This document shows positions 1 through 7,018 of a stretch of 15,955 nucleotides of DNA, one piece after another. A program made the position numbers and the translations under genes. Each line of letters opens with the position of its first letter. Positions within the stretch are counted from its first letter, which is position 1. Source of the stretch: an uncultured Zetaproteobacteria bacterium. Its GTDB lineage: Bacteria > Pseudomonadota > Zetaproteobacteria > Mariprofundales > Mariprofundaceae. The notes under the pieces were generated by a model. The model searched no databases, had not been told where the DNA came from, and was given only the letters and a program-made list of their open reading frames with translations. The stretch lies in the NCBI GenBank assembly GCA_913056285.1, contig CAJXNE010000029.1, positions 1-15,955 on the forward strand, given 5' to 3'.

Positions 1-39
1 AGGATGTCCGGTTTTCGATAGTGCGTAAGCGAGTGTCAT
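1..39 (-). CDS. 5' end of a divergent gene (partial, unidentified)
   Basis: The first 39 bases read on the minus strand as ATG plus twelve further codons (MTLAYALSKTGHP) and run off the window edge. A good Shine-Dalgarno sequence (AAGGAG, minus strand of about 46-55) sits roughly seven bases before the ATG, which is the main support. Thirteen residues are too few to name a family. The gene diverges from the DUF2141 gene, and the roughly 95 bases between them would hold both promoters. It could still be a chance ATG behind a purine-rich stretch. Confidence 0.45.
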   Translation of the reverse strand, partial: MTLAYALSKTGHP

Positions 40-134
40 AATCATCTCCTTTTTTCAGATTATTGGTTGTTGCGGGATTCGGCGTAGTGTTTGTTGGTCA
101 TGTTCAATCTCAAAGAAGGGGTCAATGAATAGCG

Positions 135-635
135 TTGAAGGGTTATGCAAAGGCGTTTGAATGCGACTACCCCGGCCTGAAGAGGGTCACCATTCTTGTA
201 GTCGTTTTGGTTGAGCTGGTATTCTCTCCGCTTGTGGGGGCTGGGGCTGATGCCGCAGGTAAGGGTGTCATTCACATTAGCATTACAGACATCCGGCCAC
301 AGAAAAGCGGTGCCATGGTTATCCTGTTGTATGATCGTTCGGGCTGGCTCGATGCGTTGAAGGCGATTCGCCATGTTGAGGTTCCGGTGGATGGAAAAGT
401 CGCGCTTGATTTCACCCTGACGGGTATACCATATCCTGCGACCTATGCGGTGCAGATATTCCTGGACAGGAACGGTAACCACAAACTGGACATGCACTGG
501 TTCCCTTTGCCCGGCCCCGATGAGCTCTACGGCTTTTCAAACCATTACAAGCCTTTCGCCAAACCCGACTTCCTCAAGGCGAGCTTCCCGCTAAAGACGA
601 GTGAAATGATGTTGCAAGTGAACATGCGCAACTAA
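135..635 (+). CDS. Exported DUF2141 family protein
   Basis: This 166-residue reading frame ends in the hallmark of DUF2141 proteins: a predicted beta-rich domain with an Asp/Asn-rich turn (FLDRNGNHKLD, about residues 107-117) followed by a GFSN motif (about 132-135) and a closing SFPL strand. DUF2141 proteins are small exported proteins of unknown function. A basic n-region (LKR) and a hydrophobic run at about residues 16-36 make a signal peptide, with likely cleavage near GADAA, so the product should be periplasmic. The start is unclear. No ATG or GTG lies in frame before the signal peptide. TTG 135 is the first candidate and CTG 177 the other. A good Shine-Dalgarno (AGAAGGGG, 113-120) instead serves ATG 125, which opens an 11-codon frame ending at 160. 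The family call is firm and the first 15 residues are not. Confidence 0.8.
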   Translation: MKGYAKAFECDYPGLKRVTILVVVLVELVFSPLVGAGADAAGKGVIHISITDIRPQKSGAMVILLYDRSGWLDALKAIRHVEVPVDGKVALDFTLTGIPYPATYAVQIFLDRNGNHKLDMHWFPLPGPDELYGFSNHYKPFAKPDFLKASFPLKTSEMMLQVNMRN

Positions 636-710
636 GCCGATGCCCTGCTTGAGTCGATAAAAATGGCCGGGGTAAATCGGCGTAAGGAATTAGCACAAGT
701 ATTACGGGGC

Positions 711-739
711 TTGTTTAGCCGCTCTTGATGCCTTATAAC
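711..739 (+). promoter_or_regulatory. Candidate sigma70-type promoter for msrA
   Basis: TTGTTT at 711-716 and TATAAC at 734-739 are separated by 17 bases. Transcription would begin near 746, about 20 bases before the msrA Shine-Dalgarno sequence. The -35 element is a weak match (three of six). A start here would place GTG 741 outside the transcript and supports the ATG at 783 as the msrA start. Confidence 0.4.
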
Positions 740-782
740 GGTGGCTGGCGTGAGTACAAAAAAAAGCAAGGAGGATCAGCAA

Positions 783-1289
783 ATGATGCAACAGCGCGCG
801 GTTCTGGCAGGTGGATGCTTCTGGGGGATGCAGGATCTGATCCGAAAAATACCCGGCGTGATTTCCACCAGGGTAGGGTATACGGGTGGCGATGTTCCGC
901 ATGCTACCTATGGCAATCATGGCACCCATGCCGAGGGCATTGAGATTATCTTTGATGCAGAAATCTTATCGTATCGCAAACTGCTGGCGTTCTTTTTCCA
1001 GATTCATGACCCGACCACAGTCAACCGGCAGGGCAATGATCGCGGCTTGTCTTATCGCTCTGCTATTTATTATGCCGATGAACAACAAAAGCAGGTGGCT
1101 GAAAAAACCATTGCCGATGTGAATGCCAGTGGCCTGTGGCCGGGCAAGGTAGTCACGCAGCTTGAACCCGTGGGTGATTTCTGGGAAGCCGAGGCTGAAC
1201 ATCAGGATTACCTGCTGCTTACGCCCGGTGGCTATACCTGCCATTATCCGCGCCCGGGTTGGGTGCTGCCTGAACGTAATCAAACCTAG
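783..1289 (+). CDS. msrA: Peptide-methionine (S)-S-oxide reductase MsrA
   Basis: MsrA reduces the S-epimer of methionine sulfoxide in proteins and free methionine, repairing oxidative damage in the cytoplasm with thioredoxin as usual donor. The 168-residue product carries the catalytic GGCFWG motif at residues 10-15 (Cys12 is the nucleophile), GYTGG, the Thr-His-Ala-Glu stretch, and a HQDYL motif in the C-terminal half. The residue two after the GCFWG box is Gln rather than the Glu seen in many MsrAs; a GCFWGMQDLI-type subgroup is known to me, so this looks like family variation. The start at 783 is chosen because AAGGAGG (768-774) lies eight bases upstream; the longer frame opening with GTG at 741 lacks such a signal. 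The TAG stop lies inside a sequence resembling the inverted repeat at 9242. No MsrB partner is present. Confidence 0.95.
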   Translation: MMQQRAVLAGGCFWGMQDLIRKIPGVISTRVGYTGGDVPHATYGNHGTHAEGIEIIFDAEILSYRKLLAFFFQIHDPTTVNRQGNDRGLSYRSAIYYADEQQKQVAEKTIADVNASGLWPGKVVTQLEPVGDFWEAEAEHQDYLLLTPGGYTCHYPRPGWVLPERNQT

Positions 1290-1311
1290 CCCGGATTGAT
1301 GATGAAGCTAC

Positions 1312-1338
1312 TTGGCAACTGCTCCTGCTTGCTACAAT
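1312..1338 (+). promoter_or_regulatory. Candidate extended -10 promoter for the SOUL gene
   Basis: TACAAT at 1333-1338 is preceded directly by TGC, giving an extended -10 element. A TTGGCA hexamer at 1312-1317 stands 15 bases upstream, slightly short of the usual spacing. The predicted start near 1345 leaves a leader of roughly 28 bases before the SOUL ATG at 1373. Confidence 0.4.
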
Positions 1339-1372
1339 CCCCTGGGTTCGACAGGCTTGCAAGGTGAAGCTG

Positions 1373-2011
1373 ATGTCCATATTACGGTTTGTTTTGCATA
1401 CCACGATGTTGTTATTTATGTGTCTTTTTGGAGTATCGCAGGCAATGGCTACCGAAGAACCAAAATTTGATATTCTTGAACAGGAAGATGACTTTCAGGT
1501 GCGCTTATATGCGCCGATGATCATTGCAGAAGTGCAGATTGAGGGTTCGCTCTCTGAGGCATCAAGAAAAGGATTCCGCTTGATTGCTGCCTATATCTTT
1601 GGCGAAAACAGCAGCCGGCAGGGCAAAGCTGAAAAGATTGAGATGACAGCTCCTGTGACCATGTCCCGCTGCTCTGAGAAAATAGCAATGACAGCGCCGG
1701 TCACCATTGAGCAAGATAAAGAAAGCTACCGCATGCATTTTGTGATGCCATCTTCTTATACAATGGATTCGCTTCCCGAGCCCAACAATTCGAAGGTCAC
1801 GCTACGTGAAATCCCGGCGCAAAAATTTGCTGTATTGCAGTTCTCAGGGCTTGTCAGCGAAGATACAGTGGATGAAAAAACAGATCGCCTGTATCGATGG
1901 ATGAAAAGCAAAGGCGTGCAAGCTACGGCTGCAGCCCGGCTTGCCCGCTACAACCCACCATGGACCTTACCTTTTCTCAGGCGCAACGAAATTCTTATTC
2001 CCATCCAATAG
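1373..2011 (+). CDS. Exported SOUL-family haem-binding protein
   Basis: SOUL/HBP proteins bind haem or other tetrapyrroles in a beta-barrel; the bacterial role is not established. The 212-residue product starts with a signal peptide (hydrophobic residues about 5-21, cleavage after SQAMA at residue 26), so it should be periplasmic. The mature part follows the family order: an FDILEQEDDFQVRLY opening, a helix after the first strands, the EKIEMTAPV box, and a C-terminal ARYNPPWTLPFLRRNEI ending. The MTAPV box occurs twice in close succession (EKIEMTAPVT and EKIAMTAPVT), which is common in this family. ATG 1373 is preferred over GTG 1364 because AAGGTG (1361-1366) sits at proper distance from it. 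The gene runs convergently toward tolA with about 200 bases between. The pentahaem cytochrome further right also implies haem in the periplasm, but nothing links the two genes directly. Confidence 0.88.
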   Translation: MSILRFVLHTTMLLFMCLFGVSQAMATEEPKFDILEQEDDFQVRLYAPMIIAEVQIEGSLSEASRKGFRLIAAYIFGENSSRQGKAEKIEMTAPVTMSRCSEKIAMTAPVTIEQDKESYRMHFVMPSSYTMDSLPEPNNSKVTLREIPAQKFAVLQFSGLVSEDTVDEKTDRLYRWMKSKGVQATAAARLARYNPPWTLPFLRRNEILIPIQ

Positions 2012-2209
2012 CGTTTAAGTCGGTGCCATGCATGACTTATCCGAAACAGGCTATGAAGTTTGGATACCCCGTGGATATTCTATCTTAATGCTATAATTGG
2101 CTTCGCAGAAAAGTTATCGCGTATACGGATGATTTTGATCAAACTGCTTTTGTAGGCAGCGGCCTGAACCCTGAGCCTTGAATGCATTGGTTTCAGGTTG
2201 AGCTTCGAC
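2012..2209. other. Convergent intergenic region between the SOUL gene and tolA
   Basis: No gene is supported here. A strong extended -10 element on the plus strand (TGC followed by TATAAT, 2089-2097) lacks a good -35 and points into the 3' end of tolA. An imperfect inverted repeat (CCTGAACC at 2163-2170 against GGTTTCAGG at 2189-2197, one bulged base) could form a stem in either transcript. Neither strand shows a T-run after it, so it is not a standard intrinsic terminator. Confidence 0.4.
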
Positions 2210-3058
2210 TTACCGTATCGGGTGAAAGCGGATTCGATTGATTCGGAAAAACTCGAATTGATGGCGCGGTAATTCAAATGGAGCGGCAGCTTTGATGGCG
2301 CGGATCAGGGATGCATCGATGGCATCATTGCCCGAGCTTTCAAGGATTTTCACCGAAGCGACAGCGCCGCTGCGCAATAGCTCCATTTCCACCAGCGGAT
2401 CAGTGAATTTTCCGGCGCTGACTGCTAATTTCCATTGCTCCTGTACCGCTGCCTGCATCAGGGCGATATAGCGTTCTTTTTCACTGCTGGATAATTGTTT
2501 CCCCATCAGATTGGCCAGTTCGGGGCGCGATGTGCTGGCCTTTTTGGTGGATACGGCTTTGTCTGTGCTTGATGCCAGCGGGGCGAAAGGATCGAAGTTG
2601 TCCTGAACTTTGGCAGCTGAGGTCTTTTTCGAAGCGGGTTTTTTACGCGGTTTTACTTTGGGCGCAGGTTTAGCTTTCACTTTTACTACCGGTTTTTTCG
2701 GTTTGGGCTTCGGTTTCACTGTCGGCTTTTTTGCCTTGGGCTTCACTTTTGGTTTCGGCTTTACCTTGGCCTTTGGTTTTACTTTGGTCTGTTTGTGTTT
2801 GACCGGTTTTGCCTTGCGGCGGGATTGCTGTTCGAGCTTGCCCAGTTGCTGGGCGGAGATCATCATGACTTCGATGCGTTTTAACGGTTCATGATGGTGC
2901 TGTTGCTGCCAGTAGGCCAGCACGCCGATCACTGTAAAAATCAGTCCATGAAGCAGCAGTGCAAACAGCAGATCCAGTGATTTCAGATCTGCACTATGGC
3001 TACGGCCGGATTTAGCGGCGTGGCTCTGTGACAAGACCAACCTTCTTGATGCCTGCAC
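2210..3058 (-). CDS. tolA: TolA-like envelope protein (TonB/TolA C-terminal domain)
   Basis: TolA links the inner-membrane TolQ-TolR motor to outer-membrane partners and transmits proton-driven force that holds the envelope together at division. The 282-residue product has a cytoplasmic N-terminus, one membrane helix (about 29-49), a long Lys-Pro/Lys-Val-rich linker (about 80-146), an Asn/Asp-Pro-Phe stretch, and a C-terminal TonB-type domain (about 190-282) ending with GNDAIDASLIRAI and APFELP motifs. The linker resembles that of TonB more than the Ala-rich helical domain of E. coli TolA, so the name rests largely on position after tolQ and tolR. The start is GTG 3058, overlapping tolR by 47 bases; TTG 3040 or 3034 would shorten the overlap, and no ATG is available before the membrane helix. 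tolB and pal do not follow. Confidence 0.82.
   Translation of the reverse strand: MQASRRLVLSQSHAAKSGRSHSADLKSLDLLFALLLHGLIFTVIGVLAYWQQQHHHEPLKRIEVMMISAQQLGKLEQQSRRKAKPVKHKQTKVKPKAKVKPKPKVKPKAKKPTVKPKPKPKKPVVKVKAKPAPKVKPRKKPASKKTSAAKVQDNFDPFAPLASSTDKAVSTKKASTSRPELANLMGKQLSSSEKERYIALMQAAVQEQWKLAVSAGKFTDPLVEMELLRSGAVASVKILESSGNDAIDASLIRAIKAAAPFELPRHQFEFFRINRIRFHPIR
2621..2821 (-). repeat. Degenerate Lys-Pro codon repeats in tolA
   Basis: This part of tolA encodes the linker as imperfect runs of Lys-Val-Lys-Pro and Lys-Pro-Lys codons (about residues 80-146). Several DNA stretches are near copies of each other, so the tract could change length by slippage or recombination. On the opposite strand it reads as a Gly/Phe-rich open frame, which is an artefact of the codon bias. 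Confidence 0.6.
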
Positions 3059-3431
3059 TTTCGAGCAGTCCCATGATTTCGGCTACGCGCCCGTAAGGCG
3101 TTTTGGCATCACCTCGAATAAAGACGGGCAATCCGGGTTTTGCTTTGCGCATAGCCTTAATTCGAGGCGCTAAATGTTTGATATCTATGGTGTGTTTCTG
3201 CATATAAATTTTGCCGTTGGCGCGAATTGTGATCACCAGCGGTTCGATGTTTTGTTGCAGGGATGGTGAATCAGCCTCTGGCAGATCCACATTAACGCCC
3301 TGCGTCAGCAGCGGTGCGGTGACCATAAAAATAACCAGTAATACCAGCATCACATCGACCAGCGGTGTGACATTGATTTCACCCATCGGTTCGAGGTCTT
3401 TATTGCCCCATTTGCTTTGTCCGGCCCACAT
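3012..3431 (-). CDS. tolR: TolR, ExbD/TolR family motor subunit
   Basis: TolR forms the proton-using motor with TolQ and drives TolA. The 139-residue product has a short cytoplasmic segment, one membrane helix (about 23-43) that begins with the diagnostic GEINVTPLVDVMLVLLVIFM stretch, and a periplasmic domain with an IRANGKIY strand and a closing YGRVAEIMGLLESAGIKKVGLVTEP segment. Asp26 in the membrane helix matches the proton-carrying Asp of ExbD/TolR. ATG 3431 lies five bases after the tolQ stop, and AAGG within the end of tolQ could serve as ribosome-binding site. The 3' end overlaps the tolA start. Length is close to the family norm. Confidence 0.94.
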   Translation of the reverse strand: MWAGQSKWGNKDLEPMGEINVTPLVDVMLVLLVIFMVTAPLLTQGVNVDLPEADSPSLQQNIEPLVITIRANGKIYMQKHTIDIKHLAPRIKAMRKAKPGLPVFIRGDAKTPYGRVAEIMGLLESAGIKKVGLVTEPRR

Positions 3432-3436
3432 GTCGA

Positions 3437-4126
3437 TCAGGCCTTGATATGACGCGCGATAATGTTGAGGAACTCGGCGCCGAACTGTTCCATATTAGCG
3501 CCGGTCCGTTTGAGATCAGCCGAGAATTTATTATACGCGACCACGGCAGGGATGGCGGCAATCAGGCCGAATGCGGTAGCCACCAATGCTTCGGCAATAC
3601 CGGGAGCGACGGCAATCAGCGAGGTATTCTTGGATAGCGCGATGCCCTGAAAGGCATTGACGATACCCCATACCGTGCCGAACAGGCCGATGAACGGGGA
3701 AGTGGAACCGACCGTGGCCAGAAACGGAAGATGGCGAGACAGCTTTTCCATTTCTCTGGAAAAGGCGGCATCGAGTGATCTGCGTACGCCGTCGATGCCG
3801 CTGGCGGCAACAATCTTGCCGGTTTCGCTTTGACTGGCCTCGCGGCGGGTGCGCATGAATTCACGATAGCCGGCCTGGAAAATATTGGGTAAGGGTGAAT
3901 CCGGATATTGTTGCGGAATACCGGCCAGAATCGTATCCATATCCGAGCCGCTCCAGAATGCCTGCGAAAAGGCATCGGCCTCACGGTGCGCTTTGCGGTA
4001 CATGCGCCATTTGTTAAAGATAATCGCCCAACTCATCAGCGATAACAATATCAGCAACACCAGCACGCTTTGTACGATGATGCCTGCATGTAAAATAAGG
4101 TGAAGGATGGACAAATCCTGACTCAT
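3437..4126 (-). CDS. tolQ: TolQ, MotA/TolQ/ExbB proton channel
   Basis: TolQ is the multi-helix stator of the Tol motor. The 229-residue product shows three membrane helices (about 14-36, 133-157, 171-197), with the cytoplasmic loop between the first two. The family signatures are present: FIGLFGTVWGIVNAF in the second helix and PGIAEALVATAFGLIAAIPAV in the third, the latter holding the Thr of the proton path. ATG 4126 overlaps the ybgC stop by four bases (ATGA), so the two are probably translationally coupled. Its neighbours ybgC, tolR and tolA separate it from ExbB and from MotA. Confidence 0.95.
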   Translation of the reverse strand: MSQDLSILHLILHAGIIVQSVLVLLILLSLMSWAIIFNKWRMYRKAHREADAFSQAFWSGSDMDTILAGIPQQYPDSPLPNIFQAGYREFMRTRREASQSETGKIVAASGIDGVRRSLDAAFSREMEKLSRHLPFLATVGSTSPFIGLFGTVWGIVNAFQGIALSKNTSLIAVAPGIAEALVATAFGLIAAIPAVVAYNKFSADLKRTGANMEQFGAEFLNIIARHIKA

Positions 4127-4539
4127 GATATCTCCTGTTTAAGTATGCTTCTGACCGATGCCGGGATTCTGCTGACTTTGCCGCTTCTGCTGATGCAGGC
4201 CAGGTGGATATCCGCATCGGTCAATAATTTGTGATCGTGTTTTCTGAATATGGATTGTTTGAAGCTGATGCGCGCGCCGTGCAAGCGGGTGATGCAACTC
4301 TCGACGTTGAGTAAATCATTGAACAGGGCAGGGGCGTGATAAAGCACATGGGCTTCGGTAACGGCAAACAAGACGCTGAAATCTCGCTCGATCACATCCA
4401 GTTCCAGGCCAGCTGAACGCAGGAATTCCGAACGGGCGCGCTCCATAAATTTCAGGTAATTGGCGTAATACACCACGCCGCCATGATCGGTGTCTTCATA
4501 ATAAACGCGGATGTCCATAAAGGCGGAAAATTTCGTCAT
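4123..4539 (-). CDS. ybgC: YbgC-type acyl-CoA thioesterase (hotdog fold)
   Basis: YbgC proteins hydrolyse acyl-CoA thioesters and are conserved as the first gene of the tol cluster; a role with phospholipid enzymes has been proposed. The 138-residue product has the signature YEDTDHGGVVYYANYLKFME (about residues 14-33), with Asp18 at the position of the catalytic Asp of the 4-hydroxybenzoyl-CoA thioesterase group. Length is normal. It overlaps ruvB upstream and tolQ downstream by four bases each (ATGA), tying it into the operon. Confidence 0.92.
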   Translation of the reverse strand: MTKFSAFMDIRVYYEDTDHGGVVYYANYLKFMERARSEFLRSAGLELDVIERDFSVLFAVTEAHVLYHAPALFNDLLNVESCITRLHGARISFKQSIFRKHDHKLLTDADIHLACISRSGKVSRIPASVRSILKQEIS

Positions 4540-5597
4540 AACAACGATTCCTGCCTGCCATCGCCCGGCAGTTGGCGTTTGAGATGGGCATAAGCCAGCG
4601 GCGTGGCGGTGCGTCCGCGCGGGGTGCGGGCGATCAAACCTTCCTGCATCAGATAGGGTTCTAACACATCTTCAATGGTGTCGCGTTCTTCTGAAATCGA
4701 GGCAGCCAGCGTATCAAGCCCGACCGGGCCGCCGCTGTATTTATCGATAATCACGGATAGTAATTTACGATCCTGATGATCGAGCCCCAGATGATCGACT
4801 TCGAGCCGTTGCAACGATGAATCGGCGACGCTCTGAGTGATAGCGCCATCATGTTCGACTTCGGCGAAATCGCGTACCCGGCGCAATAAGCGGTTGGCAA
4901 TGCGCGGCGTGCCACGTGAACGGCGGGCGATTTCCAGCGCGCCGCTGTCAGCGGCATCAATATGAAGCAAACGCGCCGAGCGGCTGACGATAGTGGACAG
5001 TTCAGCATGCGAATAAAACTCCAGCCGTTCAATCACGCCGAAACGATCGCGCAGCGGATTGGTCAATAAACCGGCCCGCGTGGTGGCGCCAATCAGGGTA
5101 AAGCGCGGGATATCCATTTTGATGGAGCGGGCGGCAGGGCCCTGACCTATCACGATATCGAGCTGAAAATCTTCCATGGCCGGATACAGGATTTCTTCAA
5201 CCTGCGGACTTAGACGATGAATTTCATCGATAAACAGCACGTCTCCCGCTTCGATATTGGTCAACATGGCAGCCAGATCGCCGGGTCGTTCAATCACCGG
5301 ACCGGAGGTGCTGCGCATATTCACACCCATTTCAGCGGCAATGATATTGGCCAGCGTTGTTTTCCCCAGCCCCGGCGGGCCATATAATAACACATGATCA
5401 AGCGACTCATTGCGGCCCCGGGCGGCCTGAATATAAATTTTCAGATTGGCACGGATTTTTTCCTGACCGATGTATTCATCCAGACTTTTCGGACGCAAGG
5501 CGGTATCCCAATTGTCGGCCACCGTTGAAACGCCGTCAATCAGGCGCTCTGCATCGCTGTTACTATTGAACCCTGTTTCCATGTGATTACTCAGCAC
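4536..5597 (-). CDS. ruvB: Holliday junction branch-migration ATPase RuvB
   Basis: RuvB hexamers pull DNA through the RuvA-bound Holliday junction during recombination and fork repair. The 353-residue product has Walker A GPPGLGKT (73-80), Walker B FIDEIHR (122-128), the YPAMEDFQLDI segment used for RuvA contact, GATTRAG, LRDRFG with the arginine finger, RGTPRIANRLLRRVRDFAEV, and a C-terminal winged helix with TPRGR. The frame opens with GTG 5597 directly after ruvA. ATG 5582 (residue 6) is an equally good start, giving 348 residues. Both are slightly longer than E. coli RuvB because of an N-terminal extension. The stop overlaps ybgC by four bases. Confidence 0.97.
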   Translation of the reverse strand: MLSNHMETGFNSNSDAERLIDGVSTVADNWDTALRPKSLDEYIGQEKIRANLKIYIQAARGRNESLDHVLLYGPPGLGKTTLANIIAAEMGVNMRSTSGPVIERPGDLAAMLTNIEAGDVLFIDEIHRLSPQVEEILYPAMEDFQLDIVIGQGPAARSIKMDIPRFTLIGATTRAGLLTNPLRDRFGVIERLEFYSHAELSTIVSRSARLLHIDAADSGALEIARRSRGTPRIANRLLRRVRDFAEVEHDGAITQSVADSSLQRLEVDHLGLDHQDRKLLSVIIDKYSGGPVGLDTLAASISEERDTIEDVLEPYLMQEGLIARTPRGRTATPLAYAHLKRQLPGDGRQESLL

Positions 5598-5603
5598 CCA
5601 TCA

Positions 5604-6170
5604 TCAACCCAGCGCCTTCAGGGCGGCCCGGAACATGGTTTCAAAATCAGCCGGTTCTACTTTCTTCAACGCCGCATCGAGTTGCGCCGGTTTGTAGCCC
5701 AGATTGGTCAGCGCCGAACGTACTTCGCTTAGATGGTTGGATTGTAATGAACTACTGCTGCCAGCGGCAGCGCCGAGCTTGCCCTGCAATTCAAGAATCA
5801 GACGCTGGGCGGTTTTCTTACCGATGCCGGGGGTACGGGCGATGGCCAGATCATCGGCATTTTCAATGGCTGTGATAAATTCATCAGTCGCCATGCCGCT
5901 CATCAGATTCAGCGCCATGCGCGCGCCGATACCGGATACGGTGGTCAGTTTGCGAAACATACTGCGCTCGGAGCCATTGCCGAAACCGAACAGGGTAATC
6001 TGATCTTCGCGCACGTGGGTGTGAATCGAGAGCTCGGCGCGTTCTCCCTGCTTTAATTTGACCAGCGTTTGCAGACTCATGGTGATTTCATAACCGACGC
6101 CACCAGTTTCCAGCAGCACAATGCCTGCCGGATCAATCTCTCTGATCGTGCCGGATAACCAGCCGATCAT
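5604..6170 (-). CDS. ruvA: Holliday junction DNA-binding protein RuvA
   Basis: RuvA tetramers hold the Holliday junction in square-planar form and load RuvB. The 188-residue product starts with the OB-fold MIGWLSGTI and GVGYEI. Two helix-hairpin-helix motifs follow (VSGIGAR at 78-84 and TPGIGKKTA at 113-121), then the ILELQGKL helix, a Ser-rich flexible linker (about 133-145) and the C-terminal RuvB-binding domain (about 146-188). It is a little shorter than the E. coli protein (203), mainly in the linker. ATG 6170 overlaps the ruvC stop by four bases. Confidence 0.96.
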   Translation of the reverse strand: MIGWLSGTIREIDPAGIVLLETGGVGYEITMSLQTLVKLKQGERAELSIHTHVREDQITLFGFGNGSERSMFRKLTTVSGIGARMALNLMSGMATDEFITAIENADDLAIARTPGIGKKTAQRLILELQGKLGAAAGSSSSLQSNHLSEVRSALTNLGYKPAQLDAALKKVEPADFETMFRAALKALG

Positions 6171-6655
6171 GTTTTCTCTGCCAACTTTTGCATCGGTGCA
6201 TGATGCGCATGACAGATGGCTACGGCAAGCGCGTCTGCGGCATCTTCGGGCAAGGGCTCGGGAGGATGCAGCAGCATACGCACCATATGGCCGACCTGAT
6301 CTTTCTCGGCGCGGCCAAAGCCGACCACGGATTGTTTGACTTTAGTGGGGGAGTAGGGCGCAACGCGCAAGCCGTGTGCGCCACAGGCGGCAATCAATGC
6401 GCCGCGCGCCTGTCCGAGTTTCAGCGCTGATCCGGCATTTTTAGAAACGAACACATCTTCGATAGCGGCAGTGTCGGGTTTGAAGGCGGCAATGATTTCG
6501 GACAAGCCGGCAAAGAGAATGTGCAACCGCTCATCAAAATCACCCTTGCCGGTGCGAATCATGGCATGGTGAACATGTGTGATATGATTTCCCTGCACAT
6601 CAATAATGCCGACACCTGTTTTTTGAGAACCAGGATCAACCCCTAGTATTCGCAT
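6167..6655 (-). CDS. ruvC: Holliday junction resolvase RuvC
   Basis: RuvC cuts Holliday junctions symmetrically within the RuvABC complex. With the start at ATG 6655 the protein has 162 residues, and all four catalytic acids fall at the E. coli numbering: Asp7 (ILGVDPGS), Glu66 (AIEDVFV), Asp138 and Asp141 (PEDAADALAVA). An upstream ATG at 6673 is rejected: it adds six residues not expected in the family, has no Shine-Dalgarno sequence, and falls inside the -10 hexamer of the putative ruvC promoter, whereas AAAGG precedes ATG 6655. RuvC is the first gene of the operon running through to tolA. Confidence 0.96.
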   Translation of the reverse strand: MRILGVDPGSQKTGVGIIDVQGNHITHVHHAMIRTGKGDFDERLHILFAGLSEIIAAFKPDTAAIEDVFVSKNAGSALKLGQARGALIAACGAHGLRVAPYSPTKVKQSVVGFGRAEKDQVGHMVRMLLHPPEPLPEDAADALAVAICHAHHAPMQKLAEKT

Positions 6656-6671
6656 ATGATTGCCTTTATCC

Positions 6672-6700
6672 ATTGTATTTCATTCAAAAGTATTTTTCAC
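6672..6700 (-). promoter_or_regulatory. Candidate sigma70 promoter for the ruvC-tolA operon
   Basis: On the minus strand GTGAAA (6695-6700) and TACAAT (6672-6677) are separated by 17 bases. The -35 matches consensus at four of six positions and the -10 at five of six. Transcription would begin near 6665, giving a leader of about ten bases that still includes the AAAGG before ATG 6655. This would let ruvC-tolA be expressed independently of the toxin-antitoxin pair upstream. Confidence 0.5.
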
Positions 6701-6722
6701 CACATATCTCACAGAGTAGTCA

Positions 6723-6744
6723 GGGTGCTAACGCAGCAACACCC
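6723..6744 (-). other. Inverted repeat between the antitoxin gene and ruvC
   Basis: GGGTG at 6723-6727 pairs with CACCC at 6740-6744, extendable by one A-T pair outward and by an inner CT/AG pairing past a bulge. It lies after the antitoxin stop and before the ruvC promoter, where a terminator for the toxin-antitoxin unit would be expected. No T-run follows on the minus strand, so it is not a standard intrinsic terminator. A 13-base odd palindrome (ATTCAA T TTGAAT, 6758-6770) lies between it and the antitoxin stop. Confidence 0.35.
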
Positions 6745-6778
6745 TTCACGCCGCACGATTCAATTTGAATGGTATCAA

Positions 6779-7018
6779 TTATTGTAAAATGTCATTTTTG
6801 TCTGGCTCGGTATCTTTAATTTTAGAAAGAACATGCTCAAACTTTTCCTTACTACCCCGCCTGGCTCTCTCGACCAGATATGTTTCAGTAGTAAGCGCTG
6901 ACATTTTCTCCGCTAAGGCAGTTGCAACAAATTGGTTGATTGAGATATTATCTTGTTTTGCCAGTTTTCTTACGCCTTCATGCAAAGAATCTGGAAGTCT
7001 CAAACTTAGTGTGCTCAT
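6779..7018 (-). CDS. Ribbon-helix-helix antitoxin of a PIN toxin pair
   Basis: This 79-residue protein has the short N-terminal strand LSLRLPDSL followed by two helices with ISINQFVATALAEKM, typical of Arc/MetJ-type ribbon-helix-helix antitoxins (HicB-like RHH subgroup). Such proteins bind the operator through the paired strands and neutralise the toxin through their C-terminal tail, here a charged segment (about residues 48-79). The ATG overlaps the toxin stop by four bases (ATGA). Thus the antitoxin is the second gene, the reverse of many type II pairs. Base composition is clearly more AT-rich than the ruv and yebC genes beside it, suggesting acquisition by transfer. It probably represses its own operon at the palindrome before the toxin. 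Confidence 0.82.
   Translation of the reverse strand: MSTLSLRLPDSLHEGVRKLAKQDNISINQFVATALAEKMSALTTETYLVERARRGSKEKFEHVLSKIKDTEPDKNDILQ

Noticed and set aside
2610..2894. Gly/Phe-rich plus-strand frame
   Set aside because: It is the complement of the Lys-Pro codons of the tolA linker and arises from that repeat alone.
6656..6673. Longer RuvC starting at ATG 6673
   Set aside because: No ribosome-binding site, overlaps the putative -10, and the shorter start gives the exact E. coli numbering of the catalytic acids.
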